Source: Limnanthes douglasii subsp. nivea (Eukaryota > Streptophyta > Magnoliopsida > Brassicales > Limnanthaceae). From it: DNA of 64,000 bases. The stretch spans positions 122,954,771-123,018,770 of the forward strand of contig JAUPFV010000001.1 of the NCBI GenBank assembly GCA_036936605.1. Reading direction: 5' to 3'. Each line of letters opens with the position of its first letter. Within the stretch, counting starts at the first letter, position 1. This document shows positions 52,560-63,567 of this stretch, one piece after another. The notes under the pieces are model-generated. The model ran no database searches. It was given only the letters and a program-made list of their open reading frames with translations, and had not been told where the DNA came from. Position numbers and translations under genes: made by a program.

Positions 52560-55120
52560 TAGAAGGAACCAGACCAACCGTCATATATGGATGTTGATTA
52601 GGCAAAAAACTTCACAGCGGATATGTTATTTACGAAAGACGAATTGGATGCTTTTGTGTTCGCAGAATCGAAGAAGATTAATTTCTTAGAAATTATAAAG
52701 CTATATGATAGTGAGAAATGGGTAAGAACACCTAGGTTAGATTACGTTTGTGAGAGGTGTTGTATTTTCATATCAAAAGCGAAACTAAAAAAGTTGAGAA
52801 AGCGGAAGTGTACGACGAAGAAATGTAATTGTCCATTTGCGTTAAAAGGCCACCTGATTGTCTAAGTAGCATGCAATAGCGTTTAGAAGTGGTAAATGGT
52901 AAACATAATCACAAATCCTATGTTTTCTTAGATGGCCCTTCACGCGCTTGTAGGCTAAAACCGGATGAAGAGAAAATATTTCGTAGTTTCTCTTACCTTG
53001 GTTTGCATCCTAGGGAGATATATCGTGCTTTGATGAATAGAAACCCGGAGAATTTTTCAAACATGCGTACAATCTACAATTATCGTTAAAATTGTCGGGA
53101 TGTTGAGCACGGGGGTAAATTTAAGTGTAATATTTGTTGACCAAACTAAAGAACAATAGATACTCCACGTAGGAGCGGTTGAAAGATTATTCATTAAGTG
53201 ATCACCGATTTCTTTTTGCACATCGTACGAGTATAAACTTATTGCATACATTCCTTAATGTTCTTTTTCATAGATTGTACGTACAAGAAGACGAGGTATA
53301 AGATACCGTTATTATAGATTGTTTGACTAACTTTGACTTCGATTACATTTGTCGAGGCGTATATGTTTATGAGCGAGGAGAAAATACCGAATTATACATG
53401 GTCTTTGGGTACCTTTTGTGGTTTAATGATAGATAGTGTGTGTGCATTTCTGAGTGTTATTGTTACCGATCGAGAGTTATCTCACATGCGATCTATCGAG
53501 GAAATATTTCCGGGCACACACCACTTGCTACACACGTGGCATATTTGTAAGAACATTTTTGGGAAGGTTCGAAAGTTATTGCAAGATGACGTGATTGCGA
53601 AACAACTTACTGAGTTTTATATCTACGTAGCCGGAGCGAACACGATCGAAAGTTACGAAACATATCTAGCTACATTGGACGAGATGTTCTCCTCTTACCT
53701 CAAGTGTATTGATTACATTATGTGGGCATGGATAACAAAATATGGTGACAAGTTTCTTCAACATCAAATGAATAATATCAAACATTACGGCCAAACAACA
53801 AAAATAGGTATAATTCCTTTAATTTTTTTATTAAATCAATTTAAACATATGTCTTAATTATCTACTTTTTGTATAGGTGCGAGAGTGTTCACTCGGCCCT
53901 AAAAAAATACATTGGGACGAACCAATGTAATTTCAAACTTTTTTGTGAAAAAGTTCACAACCTCCTAACGAAGTAGCATATGGGGGTCATCGAATCGTTC
54001 AAATGAAGTAAGTTTTGTACTCTTACCTGGTTTTGATGGTAATTTGACCAAAGAACTTAAAGGTCATGTATCCCTTACGGGCCTAAATCAATTGATGCAT
54101 GCTATTGTGTGTTCTAAAAATATAGACATAGATCGGGTAGCATGTGGCGGATGTGTCCTTAGATTAACACATGGGTTACCTTGCGCATGTGAAATTGCAG
54201 CAATAACAAGAGAAGGTAGATGCATTTCTAAGGAAGATGTGGATATATTTTAGAGACGACTAGATATTTTTCATAGAGACCCCATTTTGCATGAAGACAA
54301 CTTGAAAAAAAAACTATCCATCATCGATAGTTTTATTCGTAGTTTTTTTCATGACCAACAAGACATATTATCAATAGAGTTATGCAACTCTTAAAGCCTA
54401 AAACTAGTTATTTTCATGAGCCTAAATAGGCGGTTAGAGCTAAAGGTAAGCCAAAAGAATGTGTGGATAAATTGATAAAACGGAACCCAATTTCATGGGG
54501 ATATCCCATTGAACAAACCGCTAGTGCTAGCACTGCCACAAACTTGATAGGTAGTACATCCGTTAACACGTTAGGGAGCACGGATGCCATGAGAGTGCCC
54601 TCATTTGTAGCACCAAAACCACCACTTGTAAAAAAAAATTGGTCAGCCAAGGAAAATTGTTAAGGAGGGAAAGTTAACTTTATACCCGGATTGCAACACG
54701 GCTTTTCTACACCTTTATATCACTACTTTGGTCGATGTTATCTTGGACGGACAATGTGGGTATGCGTTTGTATCGCTTTCGATATACCTTACCGAGGATA
54801 AATAGGAAAATTTTAGACACAAATTGTTAAAGGAATTGAATGATAATCGTGCATCGTAGTTGGAGGTTTATGGTTCGTCTGATGCTTTGGATGATATGGT
54901 ACGTAAGTTGGATTACTTCAAATCCAACACTACTAGTTGTTATTGGATGAAATTTTCAGACATAAAATTAGTTATAGCGACAAGGTACCAGTGTATGGTA
55001 TACCATGTCTCGTAAGCAAGGTATTTAACGTATCTAACCATTCGTAGACATCCACCTGTGAATGCTTCAACAATTATACAGGTCAAAATTGATTTCGTAC
55101 ATGGTTGCCACTTCATTAAT
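52560..55120 (+). pseudogene. MULE transposase relic with FAR1-like, SWIM and OTU-like segments
   Basis: Plus-strand frames in order: a FAR1-like zinc-binding domain (YVCERCCIFI, KKCNCPFALKG, VVNGKHNHKSYV, 52623-53089) and the MULE transposase core (DCTYKKTRYKIPLL near 53275, MSEEKIPNYTWSL, VTDRELSHMRSIEEIFP, HLLHTWHICKNIFGKV, 53333-53857). Then a SWIM zinc finger (RVACGGCVLRLTHGLPCACEI, 54044-54253) and an OTU-like segment (LVDVILDGQCGYAFVSLSIYL near 54730, VHGCHFINV near 55105). Stops lie between and within the pieces. MULE transposases with extra cysteine-protease domains are known in plants. Terminal inverted repeats were not found. Confidence 0.75.
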
Positions 55121-55581
55121 GTAAGTATATCACTTTTATTATATATTGAAGTTTTCATATTTTATTTTATATCTAATGCAGTAATTTGACATTTAATTTT
55201 GGAGATTAGTACTCCTCCTGATGGACCGTTACCGCCATTATACTTGGTGTTGGTGCCTACGCCACCAATGAAGCGCGTCAATGGGCGCATCTGTACTATT
55301 CTAGGTTCAATAAATATATGTAAATTATGTCGGTTAAGAGAGTGAATCTTAACTAGGAAATACATATTACCGACTTGACCAAAGATGGAATTTGATGTTA
55401 TGTTCTTTTTTGTTTTCAAACTTTTTCCTTTTTTGTATGTTTATTAACTTATTAATATTTTGTTTGATAGTTTATGGATTGGATGTTTATTAACTTATGA
55501 ATTTTTTGTTTATTAGTTTATGGATTGGATTTTTATTAACTTGCGAATGTTTATGTTTTTTATTTGATCGGGTCTATAACG
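55121..55581. other. Non-coding end of the MULE transposase relic
   Basis: A few further codons (STPPDGPLPPLYLVLVPTPP) follow the OTU-like part, then AT-rich sequence with a repeated TTATTAACTTATGAAT-type phrase at 55438-55550. Confidence 0.45.
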
Positions 55582-55680
55582 ATTCCTGCCAAACATTTGT
55601 TCCCGGCAAAAAGGTACTCCCGACAAACATTCATTCCCACCAAATGTTTAATCCTGTCAAAAATTAATTGCCGCTAAATT
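55582..55680 (+). repeat. Short tandem array, 17-bp unit, six copies
   Basis: Units follow the pattern NTCCCG.CAAA.ATT.A: TTCCTGCCAAACATT, TTCCCGGCAAAAAGG, TCCCGACAAACATTC, TCCCACCAAATGTTT, TCCTGTCAAAAATTA, TTGCCGCTAAATT. Confidence 0.7.
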
Positions 55681-56879
55681 AGATTTTCCTTTAAAATGAA
55701 CTTAAATCGTAGGCTAATAGTTCATCCGATAAACAATCTTGAACATAAAAAAACATGAGGGTTTTTAGGGATGGAGTTTAATGTAGATGAAGATTATCAC
55801 TTGCTTTAGGTCGTGAAGTTTGTTAGCCTAATAATGTCTGATGATACAACTGATGATTTTTTGATTGAGTACTATGTAGGATATATTTTCATTATGGTCG
55901 TTTCATAGTACTGAATCCTCCCCTCCGTAGTCATGATGATGTCAAAAATAGGTACAATCATGTGAAATCTGAACCACTACAGTGTTTGTTGTATATGTCT
56001 TATAAAATTAAGCAAGAAGCTACAGAAGTGAGGAACATAAAAGTTATAGATTCAATTATTAGGGATATGGTAGCGTATATTGAGGATATGATTGCATAAA
56101 AAATGATGATATTGTGAACTTCTCTTTTGTTAAAAACAACAAGGGATACGACTTCGACTTCTAATTTTTAGTCCCATTATGTTTTGTTGCTTCTAAGTTT
56201 TATTGAACTATGTTTTGTTGTTTTTAATTTTTATTTTACTATGTTTTGTTATTTTGATTCCTGAAATGTAACATTTATATTATTATTGATCAATTGCAGT
56301 CTATTATCTTTTAATTATTTTTTATTCGCATAAATTGTGCAACAGCAGGTTTAAATTTTGGCTCATTAAATTGAACAGATTAGGTGTTGTCACACATAGT
56401 ACACGATGGAATGCATCCCCATCGTGTGCGATGGGTGCACAAAAAATTGGCTTTGATATTTAAACAGAAGTCTGACTTCGCACATAGTATGCGATGCCTA
56501 CGCAACGCTTTAGCATAGGTTATGCGACGAAGTTTACATTAGTAGTTTCTTCGGATTATTATTTTGTATGTTTATTCTTGTGTATTTTAGTTAGTTTACA
56601 TTTATTTTTATTTACCAATATTTTTCATTTTGTTAGTTTACGTTTATGTTAGCTTACGATTATATTATTTGACTACTGCTTAATTTTCATAATACGTAAA
56701 ATAACTTACTAAAAATACATAAACATAAACCTCATAGAATAATAATAATTTACTCAAAATGCATGTAATCATACATCAAAAATCATAAATATCATACAGT
56801 ATACGTACGTAAAACATCACAGAACAAGTCATGAAAACGTAAAGACAAAAAAACAAAATCCATGATACAAACTCACAAG
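55681..56879. other. Non-coding interval with TGCGA-type palindromes
   Basis: No supported gene. At 56395-56530 it holds CACGATG...CATCGTG, the 17-bp palindrome TCGCA-N7-TGCGA at 56478-56494, and a further TATGCGACG. The word set reappears beyond the next gene relic. Confidence 0.5.
56478..56494. repeat. Palindromic motif TCGCA-N7-TGCGA, left copy
   Basis: Five-base arms around CATAGTA. The same arm and spacing format occurs at 58474-58490. Confidence 0.75.
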
Positions 56880-58270
56880 TCACCGACGTCTTCTCTCAGC
56901 AATCATGGCCATGTGACTTGCAGCGTCTAATAACTCCTCATACGGAAATGTGGCCAGTCGTGTCCTAAACTCAACGATCTGATCATATCCCTCGGAATCA
57001 ATACCGTCCTGAGAGTGCTCCTGAGGCAATCCACCAACGTACGTATCATCACCTACCAAAGCATGGTTAGACACTATGAACCACAGATTCTTCCTTATCC
57101 AAATAGGGTACATCGGGTCTGTACTATCATACCCACCCTCGTATGGTGCACCTAAACTAGTGAAAAAATGGTGCTGCCAATTCACCCGCAACAAAGGATC
57201 TTATGCATACATTTGAGTAATTTTTTTACTTGCTATACTGGTAGAATTAAGACGTATCTGGAATGGTATCAGCTGAATATGGCCCATCAAACGAGTGGCG
57301 CGAGCTCAGCCCAATTGATCGTACGGAACAAACACATACCTTGTAGATAAACATATCGGAGAAAAATCACCTGAAATAAAAAAAATAGTTAGCCAACATA
57401 AATAGTACAAGTATTATGTTAACATTAAAAAAAACTTACATCGAGGGCGGTGAACATCGATAGTGTGCCTTAACTCCGAACAAACCACCTACGAAGAACA
57501 TACTTTCTGTGGCGCGTAGCGGCAAATATATGGTAACTTTAAATTATACTCGTTGTCCAAGGGAGCACTGAGTGGCATAAAATGATCAAAGATCCACGTC
57601 TCTATCAGCCCAGTAATCCCGCATATATTGTTGGTACCATGCATAGAACGCTGGCTGAGGGAGTGATATAATTTTTTCAAGACCAACTGACCCCAATTGT
57701 ACCAATTGATAAGCTACTATTGGTTAACGAATTGTAGGTAATCTAAGGAAATATTATGACCATTTTTATTGGCGCAAATAGTGGATCCTAATATGTATAG
57801 TATATATGCTGGGGTGGCATGATCAACCCTTTCATCAGTAGCCCTACTATCACTATTGAAAAGCAACATAAGTTGACTCTCTCCTACAATATGTATCAAA
57901 CACTAAACCTGTAATGTAAAACATGTTTATCAAGATTAAGTTAAAAGTAAATAATAAAGTTGCTAATTCAAAAACCTTGAATCTCTGTGGTATACATTGT
58001 ACGCCTCGTGTAGGGCGTAATCAGGATAAAGACCCGGGACATAGGACAAGACAGCGTCGAACTCTGTATCCACCTCAGGTGTGGTTTGTAATATGAAGCT
58101 ACATCGGTGCTACCAGCCGCAAGTTAACCAGCGTGATAAGTGGTATTGTCTGCTGCACCACCACGACGCACGCTTTGCTTTGTATGCGGTCTCAAGGAGA
58201 GTTCATCGGTAGGTAAAATCTCCTTAAAACCGGTGTATCGGGGGACGTCTAGTGGCGATGGTGCTTCTTA
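56880..58270 (-). pseudogene. Plant-mobile-domain (MAIN/PMD)-like relic
   Basis: Minus-strand pieces from right to left: a start region (near 58240-57980), ATDERVDHATPAYILYILGSTICANKNGHNISLDYLQFV (57850-57717), SLSQRSMHGTNNICGITGLIETWIFDHFMPL and DNEYNLKLPYICRYA (57686-57489), and a C-terminal exon (57194-56880: PYEGGYDSTDPMYPIWIRKNLWFIV). The middle motifs match the transposon-associated plant mobile domain (aminotransferase-like, MAIN family). Gaps may be introns or decay. It converges on the MULE transposase. Confidence 0.65.
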
Positions 58271-58362
58271 ACAATAATGAAACAAATAGAAACAATCAAA
58301 CACGTAAATCAACCAGTTATATATCATTTCGTACAAAATAATAGCTAAATCTGGGCAACTGT

Positions 58363-58399
58363 GTCGCATGAAATTTGGGTAAGTCCAGTTGCATGCGAC
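58363..58399. repeat. Inverted repeat GTCGCATG...CATGCGAC
   Basis: Perfect 8-bp arms at 58363-58370 and 58392-58399 with a 21-nt loop, in the region with repeated TCGCA/TGCGA words. Confidence 0.7.
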
Positions 58400-58473
58400 C
58401 ACTAGTATAAAGTGTCTTGCGCGACACACATTCCATCATGTTTGCACGACATATGAGATAAACATTATACTGG

Positions 58474-58490
58474 TCGCATATGTTGTGCGA
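58474..58490. repeat. Palindromic motif TCGCA-N7-TGCGA, right copy
   Basis: Five-base arms around TATGTTG, mirroring the motif at 56478-56494 across the PMD-like relic. Confidence 0.75.
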
Positions 58491-58499
58491 TGAATACCC

Positions 58500-59162
58500 T
58501 TCATCAACTGAAACCTTATATTTATCAATAATGCACCATTTCTATCAAAATAAAATCCAAAATACAGATTCGTAGATAACAAACAAATCTATACTACCAA
58601 ATTAAGAAGCTAACATCTACAATCATGCCAAAACCTAAGCTTTTAATACATAATACAAAAGCTACTGTTCTACAAGTTATACACAACGAAATCGAGAAAA
58701 ATAGAATTGGAGGATTGTATGACATACCTCTATCTTGTTATGAGTTCAGATTGTTGAAAGAAGGTGCTTTGATTTTCCGATGAATTATGGTTGTTGAGAG
58801 GTTTTGATAGATTGAGAGAAAATGGGGGGGAATGATGAGAGATTTATCAATTACTGTATATACCTTGTATTATGGGAGGAGTAAATTTGTCAAAATTAGG
58901 TAAGAGGTCTATCAATTAGGTGTACGATCTAGTCGTGTAAGATCCAACAAAATATTTATTTATTTACCTTGGCTCTTTTTTGAACTTTTAGATTTATAAT
59001 AGAGTTTATTATATACATGTATGTTCATTGTTTTTTGTGATGTTTAGTAGTATTTAATAAGTACAACTTATCATTCATTGTTAAATATTTAGTGTCCACA
59101 AGATTATTATATAAATATTATAGTCATTTTATTATATTAAAACCATGAATATTCAAGGGTAT
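58500..59162. other. AT-rich stretch, nothing recognised
   Basis: No supported gene. The G run near 58830 and a pyrimidine-poor leader may be the 5' region of the PMD-like relic. Confidence 0.4.
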
Positions 59163-59420
59163 CTAACATAGGAGAATATTGAATTCATTCGAAAATAAGT
59201 TACATATAACACGTCTTTTAAATACAAAAAAAATTCCAATAAAAAAATAATAAAAATCACAAATTTCTTGTAAAATAATAAAAGTTTTCACATACTTTTG
59301 GTGCTTATCGCACTCCATTTTGAGATGCTTCGACTTCTTGTAAAATAAACATTGATCTGCAGCAAGTGATTTATTAAGTATCTTCAATCTGAACTAGAAT
59401 CCTCATCAAATGATCTATTA
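59163..59420 (-). pseudogene. Copia gag zinc-knuckle scrap
   Basis: The 74-residue frame contains CLFYKKSKHLKMECDKHQKYV, a CCHC knuckle in which the second Cys is Tyr, in the wording of the element G copia family (K..H.K.DC.K...W). Nothing else of the element is recognisable nearby. Confidence 0.45.
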
Positions 59421-59786
59421 TACTTTATCTTTTTGTTTTCTCCTAGTCAGAACTCTCCATATGCACCTCATGAACTTTTTGTTAATATTTCCTCCTTTGA
59501 GTAGTATGAGAAATCCGTTTACTAATTGGTCACTTCTCAAGCTAGTAAGTTATAAGAGGTTTGGAATCTCTTAAGCTACTAAAAAAATTAAATGTAAACG
59601 AATATACTTTTAGTATCATATTATGATGTGGTCATAAGAAACAAAGATAAGCATAAGGACATTTAAAATATACATGTTGGTCCAATTACAAGATCTCATA
59701 GTATACAACTTGAATATACCCTAAATGTGTTAATTCTTGAGATTCCAGACAATGAGAATTTTAATAATTCCACTGGACGTGATATT
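59421..59786. other. AT-rich stretch, nothing recognised
   Basis: No supported feature up to the LTR-like start. Confidence 0.4.
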
Positions 59787-60072
59787 TGATAAGGCCGTAA
59801 TTTATTCGATCCTAAAGTAAGTAATATTGAGGGCATATATTGTAATAATGAATGTATGAGTAGATTTAGTATGATATTCTAAAGTGGGTCACCCATGTGG
59901 GTTTAGGCCTACCAAATTTATTATATAAACTAAGATTCCCTTTTGGGGAAGAATAAATAATTAATATATTATAACTATTTTTTAGTATTTTCTCTCTCTA
60001 TTTTTCATGTTTCTCTCTTTAGACTTAGTTATCTAGTAGCGAAATCGGGTCTAGATATTTCTGGAGCGATCA
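59787..60072 (+). repeat. Candidate 5' LTR of element L
   Basis: It starts TGATAAGGCC and ends GCGATCA, with a TATATAAAC box at 59922-59930. The start is inferred from a TG near the expected place and has no second copy to confirm it. Confidence 0.45.
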
Positions 60073-60073
60073 T

Positions 60074-60090
60074 TGGCGACCGCAGTATGA
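60074..60090 (+). promoter_or_regulatory. Primer binding site of element L
   Basis: TGGCGACCGCAGTATGA, one nt after the LTR end. The first 8 bases match the sites of A and B exactly, the rest imperfectly. Confidence 0.55.
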
Positions 60091-60299
60091 GAAGATTAAT
60101 ACCCTAAGCTATTTTCTCATAAATCACTACTCTAAACTACATATTTCTTAAGAGAGATTAACACAATTTATCAAAAGGATCTCGTAGTTGGGTTGGGTCT
60201 TCCTCTAAGGACCATCGATTCAAAGAGCAACAAATTGAAGAACATGACTATGGTGACCAATACGCCGAGGAGAAGTTAGACTGATCTGCTTTGGTAATG

Positions 60300-61740
60300 A
60301 CAAGAAAACAATTTTTGGAAGATATTGTGAAGCTAAATGCTGAAAAAGAGGCAGCGCTACTTAAGAAAATACTCACGTCGTAAATTTGAAGTGCCCGATC
60401 TTCGGAAGATGTCAAAATGGAATACGGGTATCAGATTAGAGATCACGATGATGAAAGGCGTCAGAGTCATTATTCACCAAGGAAAGAGAGAAAATATAGG
60501 AGATGATATGATTTAACATAGTCCAGTCTTGTTTCTGTTTATGACTTAAATGAGTCTTTTTACCCAAACGGGGAAAACTGAAGCGGAAAAAAGAAAAGAA
60601 AAAGAGTTTGAGGAAGCGGGTAGACTAACGTCGAGTCTCTCACTGATCTAGAGATTCAAAGACAAAGAAGAACAATACTGACAAAAAAAAAACCATCTCA
60701 GGATATAGAGACAAAATGATGACCATCGACAGAGAAGAGCAAGCAACTCTTTATGTCCAGTTCCCCTCGGGAAGTTAGATAATCGAATATCAGATAAGAA
60801 ATCAGTTTGTGAATCCATCAGATGAAGGTTTGTACACGTCCCCCATTGAAGGTATTTTGAGAGGTGTGTTTAAAACTTGACATAACTTGAGGTTATCTCT
60901 GTTGTCTGATGAAATATCGTCCGGGCATTTGCCGAAATGATATGAGATTTCCAAATTAAAGAAATTTGATAGCAAAATGGATCCGAACAGCCATTTAGAA
61001 TTGTTCCGAATTTTTTGATAAATTTTGATAATGATGACAAATTGTTATGCCGAACGTTTTCGCAGACGTTCAAGGACGAGACCTCGACATAGTATAACCA
61101 TTTACCATAAGGTTGCATCAAGAGTTTGAAAATGTTTAGGATCGTGTTAAGGAAATAGTTTGTAAGATGCAAAAACTTCTGAGTGAATAAGGATACGATT
61201 AATAATTATCGACAGATGGTTGGGGAAATCCTAAGGGATTATGCCAGGTAGTTTGTTGAAAAGAAAACTGAGCTTGAGACCAGTGAAGATACAGTGGAAT
61301 TAATTGGGTTCAGGATGGGATTGTTGCAAGATATTATGAAGGACAACGTCACAAAGAAACATGTCTTCACATTTAGAGTTCGCAATCCCCGGTTGTGAAT
61401 TACCAACATGCACATGTGCAAACGTTTCAACCACATCCGATAAGGACTTACCATTCGCCTCAGTTCCAACCAAGAGTGTAGAAGCACTTAACACATTGGC
61501 CAATGAACGTCTGACCTTCTCACTTTATTGAGTTGACTGATTGTGTGACAACTATTTTTTACAAGGCAATGTAGCATATACATTTACGGAAGCCCTTCCT
61601 GATCCAGATTCCACGGGAATATCAAAGTAGCAGGCACTGTATGTATCACAAAAATATTAGACATGATATGAAAGACTATATAGCATTAAAAAAGATACAA
61701 CAGCTAATTGAGAATGGATTATTGATGATATTTGTTAAAA
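60300..61740 (+). pseudogene. gag: Gag of element L
   Basis: Readable pieces parallel gag of A and B: LKKFDSKMDPNSHLELFRIF, FDNDDKLLCRTFSQTFKD, YNHLP*GCIKS, RDYARXFVEKKTELE, and a damaged zinc knuckle CMYHKNIRHDMKDYIALKK at about 61635-61690. Numerous stops. No frame exceeds about 80 codons. Confidence 0.6.
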
Positions 61741-62310
61741 AATAGTCCCAACAGAATCTCATGGCGAGAGAATTCATGGTAGCTATAAAGAAAGAGAATA
61801 CTCTGGTTATTTCAAAGCCTATCGATTTGTTTGATATAGCCTCAAAGTATTTGAAACCTAATCAGATCGTATAATAATAATAATAAATATCATAGAGGAG
61901 GCTTCGATCCCAACTAATGGTGACTATTTTCGAACTAGAGTCTTTGGCTGTTAGAAATCAGGAAAATAAAAACAAAATAGTGGTTATAAAACCTAACCTC
62001 GTGTTAGATTATAAGAGACTTAGGCAAAAAATAATCCCAAAGTTGATTCAAAAAGTCTGACGACAAAAGTAGGATTTGAGAGCCTTTTATACAAGTTCTT
62101 GAAATCTTACGCCAAAATTATAGATTGTCCCTCACGAAATAAAGTAAAGCTCAACCCGATTTCAAAGTGAGTAGAGCTGGCTAATTATTTTAATTAAACC
62201 TAACAAATATAGGAAAATGTAGAAAAATAACAAAAACAACAAAAAAGGGGGCCTAAGTGGTGGATTTTTAGGCCTACACTTCATTACTCAATTGTGCCCC
62301 CATTATGCTT
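61741..62310. other. Border region between elements L and M, nothing recognised
   Basis: No protein motif is readable. A palindromic pair of GGGGGCC/GGCCCCC-type words lies near 62248 and 62294 and may mark an element end. Confidence 0.35.
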
Positions 62311-62829
62311 TCAAAATTCGTTGGGCTTCTCAATGCGCACGATTTTAGTAGTCGCAATGCCTAATTCGGATAACCGAGCTCCAAATAAATCATGTTTTTG
62401 TTTGTCAAAAAAGGTCATATAGTCATGGGTTTCTTCAACTATATCATCATCTCCTTCTTCGGAAGAATTTTCCCATGAATTCTTAGCTTCATCATCCTCA
62501 ACGGTATTGCTAAACAGCACCAGCTGCTTCACGTTGAATCCATCATGGGTCTTCATGTGGCTGGGTAGCTTTAACATGTATACATTGTGATTAATCTTCT
62601 TTATGACTTCAAATAGAAATACCTTCCTTGCAGCTAGTTTGTTGTATTCATGTGCATGATAGCAACCTCTGGTCAAAACTACCCATGCAAAATATCTTGT
62701 TGCAAACTGCACCAGGCGGGGCTTCTTATCAAGGTGTTTTTTTGTGTTCTCACAGATCTCTGATAGATCAGTGATGACGGTGTCCACCTTGTTTGGAACC
62801 TTGTCAAGAGTTGGGAAAGCCAAATTCAT
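62311..62829 (-). pseudogene. pol: Integrase C-terminus of element M
   Basis: The 172-residue frame includes NKLAARKVFLFEVIKKINHNVYMLKLPSHMKTHDGFNVKQLV, matching the chromovirus post-core pattern YNKLAARKIGP.EVLEKIN.NAYRLKLPSH...FNVKHL. A long acidic tail follows (EDDEAKNSWENSSEEGDDDIVEE). The N-terminal end is broken into the core. Confidence 0.7.
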
Positions 62830-63505
62830 AGGACCTTATGGGTTATAACCATATACTACGATGAATGGATTATACCGAGTACTTCCCTTGTGGTTCCTGT
62901 TGTAGGCAAAATCAACGTGATAAAGGTAGGAATCACATGCTTTCAAGTTCCTGGAAACCTTTGTAAGCAACATGTTGCTAAAACTCAAGTTCCTGCAACA
63001 TGTTGGTCACCTGCTTGCGGGTGATACGCGCTGCTAAAACTCAGTTTTGTGTTTGTAAGGCGTCACAAAATCCTCCAACACTGCCCAACAAACCGCGTAT
63101 CACGATAAAAAATGATATTCAGGGGTAGACCATGTAAGTGGTAAGCCTCTTAGAAGTATAAATTAGTAACATTCACAACATATGTGGTTTTCTTACAAGT
63201 AATAAAGTGGGTCATCTTAGAATACATGTCAACCATCGCAAAATAGAATTGTTACCTCTTTGCATTCTAGGAAGTCTAGAGACAAAATCCATGTTGACAT
63301 TTCGCTATGGTCCCTCAAGTATTGGGAGTGGTAAGTATAGATTTGTGTTGGAGAACGTGTCTTTTAGCATCTGGAAAACCCGACAGTCAGCCACAAAACG
63401 GATAACATCTCTCCTCAAATGCGGCCAGAAGAACTGACTGGATATAAAGTGAAGTGTTTGGTCTCTACCACCATGCCCCTCGTTGTGTGTCCCATGTATA
63501 ATCAC
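62830..63505 (-). pseudogene. pol: Integrase zinc domain and core remnants of element M
   Basis: 63505-63305 reads HGTHNEGHGGRDQTLHFISSQFFWPHLRRDVIRFVADCRVFQ, an HHCC domain with the last Cys lost (CRVFQ for CxxCQ). The core downstream is not readable in one frame; a YNRNHKGS-like stretch near 62890 is all that remains. Confidence 0.65.
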
Positions 63506-63567
63506 TAACCTTAAACTTCCCTCATGAATACAGAGTAAGTTACGTTTGAATATGTAATCATTGTTTG

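Larger units (their letters stand above)
59787..62200 (+). mobile_element. Element L: old Tat-type Ty3/gypsy relic
   Basis: A candidate LTR (59787-60072) is followed by a primer site TGGCGACCGCAGTATGA, similar to that of A and B, and a decayed gag. No readable protease, RT or integrase follows before another element begins near 62311. It is far more decayed than A or B. The right border is uncertain. Confidence 0.6.
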
